A stretch of 64,000 nucleotides of DNA from Peromyscus leucopus (GCF_004664715.2 NC_051086.1:74533366-74597365), one strand, 5' to 3'; shown: positions 54,621 to 62,886, counted from the stretch's first letter. Numbers and translations are program-made. Notes: generated by a model not told the origin, from the sequence alone.

Positions 54621-54994
54621 TCTGCAAAAAAAAAAAAAAAAAAAAAAAAAAAAGGAGAAAACAAAAGTAATGTTATACAGTCAACAATTAACCAGACTTG
54701 GCTGTCGTCTAGCAGATAGAGGGGACATGATGCGATGCTGGACGGTCCCCAAAGCATCTACTTTTCTGCCAAGTAGATTTGTGTGTGTGTGGGTGTGGGT
54801 GGGTGGGTGTGGGGGTGTGTTGTGGTCATTACTTTACTGTGTTCAATTCTCATCCTATTTATAAAACATAATATTTTTCCTATCACAATTTGTCTTTCTC
54901 ATCTTTGTTGTCTCATGAGTGGTGAGAGATTTATACAGGGAAATTTGCTTTTTCAATTTCATGTTCCTGAAATCAGCACAGGTACATTTTTTCC
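54621..54994. other. Poly(A) run and G/T-rich stretch
   Basis: An A-run of about 28 bases (54625-54652) is followed by unassigned sequence and a GTGTGGGTGGGTGGG-type G/T-rich stretch at 54780-54822. Confidence 0.5.
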
Positions 54995-55105
54995 CTTTTC
55001 TTTTTCTTTTTTCCTTGAGACAAAGTTCTGTTGTGTGGCCCAAGTCGGCCCCAAAACCCCAATCCTCTTGACTGCCAAGATTATAGGCATGTACCAGTAC
55101 ACAAA
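54995..55105 (-). mobile_element. Old B1-like SINE, antisense
   Basis: TTTTCCTTGAGACAAAGTTC, GTTGTGTGGCCCAAGTCGGC and ATTATAGGCATGTACCAGTA follow the B1 order with heavy divergence. Confidence 0.6.
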
Positions 55106-56499
55106 ACAAATTACTTTCTTCCTAATTTATGGTTGCAGAAATTCCAAATTTCCAGAATTACATGTTTTCATCACAAATTTTAAGCTGCTAAAAATATGTG
55201 GCCTGAACACTCTATGACCTTTTCTGAATATGTATGGATACACTTAATTCATATTTTAGTTTTTCAACCCATAGCTACAATTCACTCTGTTAAGTCCACA
55301 TTAATTGTATCACATGACAGTCATTTAAAAATACATAATTTTTTAGCATTCTTCCTGTCATTAATCAAGACTCCAGAAAGACTATAATAATCCTCTAAGC
55401 TTCCACAGGCTCTGATGTCACTCCTGAATCTTGGCCTTCTCTTTCACCAAATGGAATTCATGCCACATTCTTCTAATGTTACTGGAATGTGTAATTGAGA
55501 TATTTGCCCTGCTGCTGCCAGTATTTTAATATAAATTTATTGAGAAGTCACACAGGTGTTGCTCCTTTTTTTTTTTTTTTTTTTTTTCTGGTGCCTCATA
55601 AACCATCCATATCAAAACTGAACTGAACTAATTAGGGCTATAATTTATGTATGGCCAACTAAAGAGTTTTTAATGGCTCATAACATATTTGTCAGCTCTC
55701 AGAATAAGTCAGTGAAAACCAGACGGCCCAGAGGATGATGCTTTGGTTGGCTCATGCTACTTAATAACTGCATCCCAAATTCAAGGTTAGCTCCTCTTGG
55801 CCCATACATTCTCTTAAGATTATAATTGTTTATTTTATTATCATATTTTGTACATGACAACATGAACTCTGAAGTGGGTGTCACATAGTCTGATAGTTTG
55901 ATTTTTCTTGCCAATATGTCACTATGGAAAAAATTGAGAGAAAGCAAACTGTATGTCCTCTTTCTAGTTACTAATTTTGGATACGGTAATATAGAGAGAA
56001 ATCAACAACCTGATAAAATAATGACTGCAAAATGTTATTATTTATTTTATAGCAGAGAAATCTAAACCCCGATTAGTATATGAAAATAGCTTATTAGTTA
56101 ATTCAATAGTCCTGAGCATCAAGAGTCAATTCAAAAATAAGTCATTCATAAATATAGAATTGTACAGTACCTACTCTTAATAGTATTTTTCTAAGGTAGT
56201 GAATATTCTAACACAGAAAAAGACTGCTCTGTCAGTTACATCTTATTTATTGGCATTTATTGTTTATTTTAACGAAAATGGAATATTTAGTGCTGAAAAT
56301 GTCTGTTGTTTTTCTTTAGTGTGATAGTTGACCTTCATTGTCAGCTTGGCTGGATTTAGAGTCACCACAAAATATACTTTGAAGGTGTTTTTCTGACAGG
56401 TTTAACTAAGCAGAGTTCTCAAAAGATGAAATATAAATGTTTGAGAATCATTTTAGGAATGTTCAATATCCTTAGCCAGCAGGAAAATGCAAATTAAAA
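55106..56499. other. No recognisable feature
   Basis: AT-rich DNA with a T-run at about 55567-55587 and a short trace of the TGTCAACTTGACA-type repeat near 56330 (TTCATTGTCAGCTTGGCTGG). No gene recognised. Confidence 0.4.
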
Positions 56500-57269
56500 C
56501 TATTTTTTAAATTTTATTTTATTTTATTTTACAATACCATTCAGTTCTACATAACAGCCACAGATTCCCTTGTTCTCCCCCTTCCTGTCCCCCTCCCCTT
56601 CCCCCCAGCCTACTCCCTATTCCCACCTCCTCCAGGGCAAAACAATTTTGAAATTTCATCTTACCCTGTACAGAACGGTCCATTTGATAATTGCTGGCCT
56701 GGGTGTAGGTTGTGGGGGACACTTATTCACCACTGGTGGGAGTTCAAGCTGGTATAGCCATTACAGAAATCAATGTGGCATTCCCTCAAAATACTAGGAC
56801 TAGGTCTAATGTATAACCCAGCTGTTCCTCTCTTGGGCATACACCCAAATAATTTCATATTCTACTATAAAGATACTTGCTTGTTCATGTTCATTGCTGT
56901 TCTATTCACAATAGGCAGGGAATGGTAGTGTCCATAAATACATGAATGGGTAATGAAAGTGTATATTTACACAATGGAACATTATTCAGCTATTAAGAAA
57001 AATGAAATTATAAAACTCCCCAGAAAATGGAGGGGAGATGGAAACATTGTTGTGAGTGAGGTAACTGAGACCCAGAAAGACACATGCCTCATGTTTTCTC
57101 TCATTTGTGGATGTTAACTTTGACTCTTTAGATACATGTGTTTTATTTGGATTAGAGGTTAAGAAATTAGTAAGGGACCATGGCTGGGAACTTTCAAGGG
57201 AGGGAAGGTATAACATGATGGTATAAATGGTTGAAGGTATTAATGGAACTGTTTCACTTCTAAAACCAT
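56500..57269. mobile_element. L1 fragments left of the GAB2 provirus
   Basis: An antisense rodent L1 3' end (about 56500-56640: ACAATACCATTCAGTTCTAC, CCACCTCCTCCAGGGCAA) is followed by a sense L1 ORF2/3' end segment (about 56725-57150: TTCACCACTGGTGGGAGTTC, CTCTTGGGCATACACCCAAA, CAATGGAACATTATTCAGCT). The provirus integrated at or just beyond the 3' end of this L1. Confidence 0.7.
57266..57269. other. Target-site duplication CCAT, left copy
   Basis: CCAT abuts the outer end of the 3' LTR and is repeated at 63179-63182. Four bases is the duplication length made by murine-leukaemia-virus-type integrases. Confidence 0.95.
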
Positions 57270-57742
57270 TGAAAGACCCCCGAAGGTAGTCTTCCTTCTG
57301 GAGAGACCCTCGCCCAGAGATCACACCGAGACCACAAGTCAGATGCAAACAGCAAGAGGCTTTATTCAGGAACACGGGTACCCGGGGCGACACAGTCACT
57401 CAAGAGGCTCAAGAGACTGGCGTGACCGGCTGGAGTGGAGGGTTTTTATAGGGTTGGGCAGCAGAAGCACGAGAAGCATGGTTTACAGGGTTCTGATTGG
57501 ACGATTCAAATGAGGCCAGGTTCAAACTCAGGACAGTTCGTGGTTTTTCCCCGAGCTCGACACGCCTGCTGTCTCGGCTCCAAGTTGTTTTTCTGACCTT
57601 TAGTACCCTGTTCTGGGGCCAGGTGGCCGACCGCAGACACCCTGTTTGTTCCAGTGCTCATGTCCTCTAACTGAACTTTCCTGTACTTTTCAGGCCTTGC
57701 TCAAAATGACATTAGGCTAAGCAAGTATGCTGGGGTCTTTCA
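57270..57742 (-). mobile_element. 3' LTR of the GAB2 provirus
   Basis: 473 bases with TG...CA ends. On the viral strand it holds a CCAAT box (57496-57500), a TATA box (57443-57450) and a polyadenylation signal AATAAA (57361-57366), in the U3-R-U5 order expected of a gammaretrovirus. By eye it differs from the 5' LTR at about ten positions, all transitions, plus a 3-base indel near 57422. Confidence 0.97.
57361..57366 (-). terminator. Polyadenylation signal AATAAA in the 3' LTR
   Basis: AATAAA on the viral strand, about 80 bases downstream of the TATA box, where the R region of a gammaretroviral LTR carries its polyadenylation signal. It would end GAB2-bearing transcripts. Confidence 0.85.
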
Positions 57743-57756
57743 TTCCCCCATTTTCT
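57743..57756 (-). promoter_or_regulatory. Polypurine tract
   Basis: AGAAAATGGGGGAA on the viral strand, touching the U3 end of the 3' LTR and about 25 bases after the env stop codon. This purine run primes plus-strand synthesis in gammaretroviruses. Confidence 0.9.
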
Positions 57757-57781
57757 TATCTCAGGGAATGGAATCCTCCAT

Positions 57782-59595
57782 TCATGGGGAAGAATAGGGA
57801 TGTGGCTCCATTTCCACCTGGTTGAGTCGTCGGTATTGTTGGGTCAATACCAAGGTCTGAACAATAGAAACGCGTTCCCTGATAAATTGGACAAGTCTGT
57901 TTAGGATACAGGGCCCGAGCGTCAGAAGGAGCAATAAAATCAGAAGGGGTCCCATAAGGGTGGAGATGAGGGTGGTGAGCCAGGGGGACCTTCCGAACCA
58001 TCTCTCAAACCATCCCTGCTGTTCTTCAACGAGGTTTTGTCTTTGTTCTAATCTCTTTCTTAATTTGGCCATGCTATCTCTCACCACCCCAGTATGATCC
58101 GCATAGAAGCAACATTCTTCTTTAAGGGCGGCACATAACCCCCCCTCCTGCAGGAAGAGGAGGTCTAATCCCCTCCGGTTCTGCAAAACTACCTCAGACA
58201 GGGAGGTGAGTGACTTTTCCAAGGCACTCACGGATTCCTCCAGTGCCTGGATATCGGCATGCATGGCAGCCTGGAGGTGTCTGAACTGGTTGGTTTCCAT
58301 GAGGGCAGTGGTACCTGTGCCTATTCCGGCGGCGACTCCTCCCATAGTTAATCCACCTAGTATCAGGGCCAGGGTTAGCAAGACTGGCTCTCTTTTTATG
58401 CGAGGGACCCCTGTTTCATACCGGGCATAGATATCTTCAGGTGTATGGTAGACTATCTTGGGGTACAGTTCTATGAGCACACAATAATCGGCCGTGTTGG
58501 CTAGTATTGAGGGGGAGATGCATGGTGTAAGTCCAGTGCTACAGGCCTAGTAAGTCCCGTTGGGAGCCGCAAGATAGTGGGGTCCTGGAGCAAGTGCCTG
58601 GGTGCGATTACACAGGTGTTGGTGGGTGTAGGGTACTGTCCCCAGACATAGTCCTTGTCCTGACACCTCGGAGATTGTGAGCTTATGCTGAGGTGTCGAG
58701 GCACATCCTGACGGGGGCGAAGAAGAATTGGTGAAGCTTCCGACTTCGGCCACCCCCTCATAATAGGGAGGTGTGGAGACTAGGCATAACCAGCACTCCT
58801 GAGTCCGATTTGGGTTGGTAACATTGAGGGCTGAGTAAGCGCCCTCTATAAGATTCAATAGCCGGTCTCCTGTCCCGGGCCGTGGCGCCATGGAACCAGT
58901 CAGGATCCCAGTGGGCATCTGGGGAGTGGGCATAAATCTGGATGGAGGTTTTTGATCCGCAAGGACCGAGCTGGGCCCCACAGAGTTGGAGCGGACGGCG
59001 TCTACCTTGAGTTTGATGGTGAACCGTAACCCTCGATCGTAGTCATTCTCATATAGCCTGAGCCCCATGTTCGACCCTGCTGCCAGCCTACATAGGCCTT
59101 ACCTGGGGCGGTGAAGGTTATCTTCAAGGGGAGTGAGAGTCCAGGGGTAAACTTGTCCTGCCCTGAGTATGGGCGGAGGCCGGACTTGGGTTCGCAGAAC
59201 CAACCGCCTGCGGCTCTGGTGAAGTTCCTCTCAAGTTTAATCAGGTCCCAGCTGGAGCTGGGTTTCCACCATGCAGAACCGGTGGTCTCACAGCCCCAGC
59301 TTGCGCAGAAGAAGTCCCCCCTTCCCCCGCACCTCCTGGCAGTGACCCGGTCTCTCCCATCCCCTGGACACACATAAAAATCATGTTGTGCCCATAAGCA
59401 CCTGGACAGAGGAGTGCGACATCCCGCGGTTTGGACTGTGCCGGAGTGGGTGGATGCGTTTAGGTCCCTCAGGTTTACGTCCTCGATTCCCCAATCCCCC
59501 GAGCCCAGCGCCAGGTGGCAAAAGTCGGGCGTAAGCGTGGGCCACCAGGTCCATAAGAGGAGGGGGAGGAAGAGGAGCCGCGGGCCAACCTTATT
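57782..59595 (-). pseudogene. env: Broken gammaretroviral env, 5' end missing
   Basis: Env follows the GAB2 stop codon directly and starts inside the signal peptide: a hydrophobic RLLFLPLLLWTWW stretch without an ATG. Surface-unit marks include FYVCPG (about 59370), the CWLC isomerase motif (58784-58795) and PYYEGVA. The transmembrane part is open from at least 58480 to the stop at 57782. It shows an RIKR cleavage site (58391-58402), a glycine-rich fusion peptide, the [10 protein letters not shown] region, a CX6CC motif (CAALKEECC), one long membrane helix and a tail with QYRRL. Breaks: no start codon, a one-base loss in a G run near 59069 that changes frame, and an amber codon at 58547-58549. 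The stretch before FYVCPG is short, so the receptor-binding region may also be trimmed. A functional envelope protein from this copy is very unlikely. Confidence 0.93.
58547..58549 (-). other. In-frame amber codon in env
   Basis: TAG interrupts the surface-unit frame just after a PNGTY stretch. The same frame continues on the other side into the transmembrane subunit, so this is a simple nonsense change. Confidence 0.9.
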
Positions 59596-61554
59596 TCAAA
59601 GCTTGGCACCCTTGGAAGGTTCTGAGGACTGCCGCACATCTGTCCACTCCTGCATGGTGTTCTGCAGGGCCTGGGTCTTCTCTTTATCCACTTGGACATA
59701 GTCTACCTTCTCATCCGATGTGACAGATGATGTGGATGGCTTGCGGTGAGGGCTCGGGGAGCCTGGCTGGAAGTCCAGGGCTAGGTAATCCACACTGCCA
59801 GTACTCTTCTTTGGAGCTGGGCTGTTGGTGCCACTGGGAACAGGGGATGAGGGACGTAGTTCTCCTCGCTGTCTCCCGAGTCTGTGCTGGTGGCAGCAGT
59901 ACTGGGAGGAGCTGGAGTTAGCGGTGTGGTTGACCCTGGACCAAGACTTGGTGACAGGTGACTTGAAGGGGAGCTCATCGATGACAGTGTTGTTTCTCAG
60001 GTCCAGGGGTGTTGGCTTTGCTTTCCAATCAGGCTTGAGGTTGCGATTGACCGGGGGTGGCTGGATCTCACTTCCTCGGCTGGGACCTCTATGGATAGGA
60101 AGGGCTGTGGATGGGTAGCCAAGCGGGTCAAAGTGATGGGGCCCTGGGCTCATGGGGATGTAGACACTTTGGGAATTGTCCCCTGCTCGTTCCATAGCCA
60201 GCAGGGTAGAAGAACCTGGGTTCATGGGCACATAGTTGTCATCAGAGCTGGCACTGTCTGATCGACCCACGATAGTCTTCCCTGGAGATTCAGCAGACCA
60301 ACTGGCACTCTCTCCGCCTTGAGTTGGGTACTCATAGGTCTCACAGGAAGAAGCTCGGTGGAGTCGGCTGTTGTCCATTGCGGGGAGGGTATTGCGTCTG
60401 GGGATAGTAGCAGCTACAGATCTACTATGTTCGCTGATTGGAGGTCTTTGCTGAGGGCTGCCCCACCGAGGTGTTTCTGCCTGACTTGGCTTGGGGGGGC
60501 GGGGTGGGGGAGCTATGGCTGAGTCTCCAGGAGTGGCCATTGTCATGGCATTGTGGTTTTTGTCCAGTGTGAATGTTCTAGGGATCTGGTAGGCTGAGAG
60601 AGGGGTGGTTGGAACATCCATATTGTCCACTAGGAGGTCTCCAAACTCCCGGCACAGGGTGTTGCTGGGTGTCTTGAAGGCATACACATCCTCAGTATCT
60701 GTCTCGGACCCTGTGAGGCTGCCCTTGGTGTGGCCATGTGAAGCCAGGCTACGGGGGAGGTCGTAAGTACTGTCTTTGAATTCTGTATTGTGTCGGCTTG
60801 GCTTGGGAAGGCTATAGAAGCCATGGACTCGACCGCTGACTCCATTGACACAGTGTCCATTGCCCTGGGCAAGTTTTTGCATGGCTGTATCACTCTTCTG
60901 CCGGGTGCCCTGAGAGAAGCTGGCACTCCTCGCATTTTCTGTCCTTCGGCTTATGCACTGGTGCAAGTAGAGATACTCCTGAGGTGCACTGGTGGACAAG
61001 GCAGGCTGGATGTGGCCTGACACAGGGGGCTCAAATGTGAACAGAGTGGGCTGGCTAGAGTGTGAAGGGGCGGAGGACTTCCTTTCTCGGAGCAGGTGCT
61101 GAGTGGAGCCACTGAACTCAGCTGGAGAAGAGCGGGAACCATGACTGGCTGAAGAAAGGTTTCTCAGGGAGTCTGTGCTCTCCTCAGCCTGATTGAAGCC
61201 GCAGATCTGGCAGATGCTCTGGACCCACTTATTCATGTCGGCCTCTGTCTCAGCCACCAGGTAAAAAGTACGCTCACTGGTCTTGATATCGAACACAAAA
61301 CTGTCCTGCAGCTCTTTCTTGTTGAAGGTCAGGCCTGCATCCACCTGCTCACACAAGTTCAGGTTGATGATCCGCAGGGGTTTCTTGGAGTGCTCGTTCT
61401 TGTAGTATTCCAGAACATCTGGGTCGCCACTCATCCGGCCGCTCCGCAGTATAAACCAGCGTTTCTTCCAGGCATAGCGCCTCAACTTCTTCTCGGGAGG
61501 CGATTTCCTCAGCCAGCCGGCGCACACCACGTCGTCGCCGCCGCCGCCGCTCAT
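59596..61554 (-). CDS. GAB2: GAB2 (GRB2-associated binding protein 2), virus-transduced copy
   Basis: An uninterrupted 652-codon frame encodes a full-length GAB2. The start is MSGGGGDDVVCAGWLRKSPP and the end is SSEPSKGAKL. GAB2 is a membrane-recruited docking protein below growth-factor and cytokine receptors. Visible parts: PH domain (about 8-119); RKSSAP, RSASFS and RRNTLP sites (about 160, 210, 389) that match known Akt or 14-3-3 regulatory sites; GRB2 SH3-binding PPPRPPKPS (about 349-357) and PPPVNRNLKP (about 499-508); PI3-kinase p85 sites YVPM (Y441) and YIPM (Y465); SHP2-binding VDYLAL (Y590) and VDYVQV (Y619). The third YxxM site is gone because residues 554-569 are read in a shifted frame between two deletions; rodent GAB2 is, from memory, about 665 residues, which fits the 13-codon loss. 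An R-to-W change at about 510 lies next to the second GRB2 motif. It is GAB2, not GAB1 or GAB3, by the PH and C-terminal sequence. The host gene has about ten exons; this copy has none of the introns. Confidence 0.97.
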   Translation of the reverse strand: MSGGGGDDVVCAGWLRKSPPEKKLRRYAWKKRWFILRSGRMSGDPDVLEYYKNEHSKKPLRIINLNLCEQVDAGLTFNKKELQDSFVFDIKTSERTFYLVAETEADMNKWVQSICQICGFNQAEESTDSLRNLSSASHGSRSSPAEFSGSTQHLLRERKSSAPSHSSQPTLFTFEPPVSGHIQPALSTSAPQEYLYLHQCISRRTENARSASFSQGTRQKSDTAMQKLAQGNGHCVNGVSGRVHGFYSLPKPSRHNTEFKDSTYDLPRSLASHGHTKGSLTGSETDTEDVYAFKTPSNTLCREFGDLLVDNMDVPTTPLSAYQIPRTFTLDKNHNAMTMATPGDSAIAPPPRPPKPSQAETPRWGSPQQRPPISEHSRSVAATIPRRNTLPAMDNSRLHRASSCETYEYPTQGGESASWSAESPGKTIVGRSDSASSDDNYVPMNPGSSTLLAMERAGDNSQSVYIPMSPGPHHFDPLGYPSTALPIHRGPSRGSEIQPPPVNRNLKPDWKAKPTPLDLRNNTVIDELPFKSPVTKSWSRVNHTANSSSSQYCCHQHRLGRQRGELRPSSPVPSGTNSPAPKKSTGSVDYLALDFQPGSPSPHRKPSTSSVTSDEKVDYVQVDKEKTQALQNTMQEWTDVRQSSEPSKGAKL

Positions 61555-61993
61555 GTCGCTGGCTGACTGGAGCCCGCTGCCGGCTTGCGCGGACAAGGGC
61601 GCGGGCGCGGGCTGCTGGGTCAGCCGGCTGCCGGTGCGCAGCTTGCGGGGCCGCGGCCGGCACCGCAGCAGGGGCCGCCGCGCTCGGAAAACCACGGCCC
61701 GGTGGGCGGACCCAGTGGGGAAAGACCGGCGCAGCCCCGACCCTCCGCCTGCGCGGGAGACGCGGACAGCCGGGGAGAGCGGGGAGCGAGGAGGGGAGGC
61801 CCCCCCCAGTGCCGCCCCGGACCTCCGCGGCCGCAGCGCAGCCGCAGGGACGGGAGGAGGCGCGGGGCGCACCGGCGCCCACCGCCACCGGCAGAGCGGC
61901 GGAACGCGGAAAGAGGAAAAGACACGCTGGTGGAGGGGTTGGGAGGAACAGGGAGCGGGAGAAATCCGCCGATCCGGCTTCCTATGACTGTTT
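61555..61993 (-). other. GC-rich GAB2 5' UTR-like segment
   Basis: Very GC- and CpG-rich sequence on the viral strand directly before the GAB2 start, ending GTCAGCCAGCGAC before ATG. It has no ATG in any frame on the viral strand. It looks like the promoter-proximal 5' UTR of the host gene, captured with the CDS. The exact border to viral leader, somewhere between about 61900 and 62000, cannot be fixed without the parental sequence. Confidence 0.7.
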
Positions 61994-62012
61994 CTAGGAG
62001 GAGAATGGTTAA
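61983..62012 (-). promoter_or_regulatory. Splice-acceptor-like sequence before GAB2
   Basis: On the viral strand GTTTAACCATTCTCCTCCTA ends in AG at 61994-61995: a branch-point-like TTTAAC, a pyrimidine tract and AG. Splicing from the leader donor to here would remove the repeat array and the upstream ORF. This is a sequence resemblance only. Confidence 0.4.
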
Positions 62013-62100
62013 ACAGAAAACAAAAAACGACCGACAAACACAAATGAGACTAACACACGCTGCGCGGCTTCAGTTCCAAACCGAAAGCAAAACCAGAAAA
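61995..62100 (-). other. 3' part of the gammaretroviral leader
   Basis: On the viral strand TTTGGAACTGAAGCCGCGCA and the T-rich TGTTTGTCGGTCGTTTTTTG resemble leader sequence known from VL30 and related gammaretroviruses, lying between the repeat array and the captured host sequence. Confidence 0.65.
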
Positions 62101-62488
62101 ACCGTGCCCCAGAGGGGACCTCAGAAAAACCGTGCCCCAGAGGGGACTTGAGACCGTGCCCCAGAGGGGACTTGAGACCGTGCCCCAGAGGGGACTTCAG
62201 ACCGTGCCCCAGAGGGGACTTTAAACCGTGCCCCAGAGGGGACTTGAGACCGTGCCCCAGAGGGGACTTGAGACCGTGCCCCAGAGGGGACTTCAGACCG
62301 TGCCCCAGAGGGGACTTTAAACCGTGCCCCAGAGGGGACTTTAGACCGTGCCCCAGAGGGGACTTTAAACCGTGCCCCAGAGGGGACTTGAGACCGTGCC
62401 CCAGAGGGGACTTTAGACCGTGCCCCAGAGGGGACTTGAGACCGTGCCCCAGAGGGGACTTTAAACCGTGCCCCAGAGGGGACTTGAG
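62101..62488 (-). repeat. Sixteen-copy 24-bp tandem array in the viral leader
   Basis: Fifteen units of exactly 24 bases (62129-62488) and one 28-base unit (62101-62128). On the viral strand each unit carries AAGTCCCCTCTGGGGCACGG, whose GTCCCC and GGGGCAC parts can pair around TCT into a small hairpin with one bulged base. Units differ almost only in the five bases between cores (plus-strand TTGAG, TTCAG, TTTAA or TTTAG). The array lies between the splice donor and GAB2, where gammaretroviruses keep the packaging signal. Because 24 is divisible by three, long repetitive frames are open on both strands; I regard those as non-coding. Confidence 0.95.
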
Positions 62489-62550
62489 ACACCCGTGGAA
62501 CGTCTTCCAGGGTTTCGGTGGGCGAAGTCCGAGCTCGTCATCTCCTTCAT
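62461..62550 (-). CDS. Short upstream ORF in the leader (29 codons)
   Basis: ATG at 62548-62550, a second in-frame ATG at 62539-62541, and a stop at 62461-62463 inside the last repeat unit. No similarity to Gag is seen. These are the only ATGs on the viral strand from the R region to the GAB2 start, so this is the only ATG-initiated upstream ORF that scanning ribosomes would meet on unspliced RNA. It probably has no protein function. Confidence 0.5.
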   Translation of the reverse strand: MKEMTSSDFAHRNPGRRSTGVSSPLWGTV

Positions 62551-62632
62551 CCCCCACCGACTCAGACCTGACTTAAGAAAACGAAAGACAAGTAAACAGA
62601 CTGAGACAATACAGACAGACAGTGGTCGGCCA

Positions 62633-62646
62633 ACTTACCTCCTGAC
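62633..62646 (-). promoter_or_regulatory. Retroviral 5' splice donor
   Basis: CAGGAGGTAAGT on the viral strand (exon would end at 62639), about 45 bases after the primer site. The position and the GGAGGTAAG wording match the major donor of murine-leukaemia-type viruses. Confidence 0.8.
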
Positions 62647-62682
62647 AGTGGGTCGGTGGTCCCGAGGCGGGGGGGGTCTCCG

Positions 62683-62700
62683 ATCCCGGACGAGCCCCCA
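62683..62700 (-). promoter_or_regulatory. Primer binding site for tRNA-Pro
   Basis: TGGGGGCTCGTCCGGGAT, two bases after the 5' LTR on the viral strand, is an exact 18-base match to the proline-tRNA primer site of gammaretroviruses. Confidence 0.97.
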
Positions 62701-62878
62701 AATGAAAGACCCCCGAAGGTAGTCTTCCTTCTGGAGAGACCCTCGCCCAGAGATCACACTGAGACCACAAGTCAGATGCAAACAGCAAGAGGCTTTATTC
62801 AGGAACACAGGTACCCGGGGCGACACAGTCACTCAAGAGGCTCAAGAGACTGGCGCGCCGACCGGCTGGAGTGGAGGG

Positions 62879-62886
62879 TTTTTATA
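62879..62886 (-). promoter_or_regulatory. TATA box of the 5' LTR
   Basis: TATAAAAA on the viral strand; transcription would be expected to begin about 25-30 bases downstream, near 62850. Confidence 0.85.

Noticed and set aside
55567..55587. Poly(T) as the tail of an antisense retrogene
   Set aside because: No retrogene body or target duplication was found next to it.
59002..59373. 123-codon frame as a separate protein
   Set aside because: It begins at GTG within env and is the first half of the frameshifted surface unit.
59596..61554. GAB2 copy as an ordinary L1-made processed pseudogene
   Set aside because: It has no poly(A) tail, no 3' UTR and no L1-type target duplication. It is joined to viral leader on one side and env on the other, in the viral orientation, inside paired LTRs.
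59596..61554. Identification as GAB1 or GAB3
   Set aside because: The PH domain wording, GTRQKSDTA, both proline motifs and the C-terminus fit GAB2; GAB1 and GAB3 differ in these places.
61553..62151. Arginine- and proline-rich ORFs of 144 and 188 codons on the plus strand
   Set aside because: They lie antisense to the GC-rich GAB2 5' UTR and are open only because GC-rich DNA has few stop codons.
62101..62488. CRISPR-like array
   Set aside because: The units are contiguous tandem copies with no unique spacers, in a mammalian retroviral leader.
62009..62576. Long repetitive ORFs on both strands (for example an LKSPLGHG octapeptide repeat on the minus strand)
   Set aside because: They are a side effect of a stop-free 24-bp repeat whose length is divisible by three. 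The longest minus-strand frame begins at GTG, not ATG, and the protein resembles nothing.
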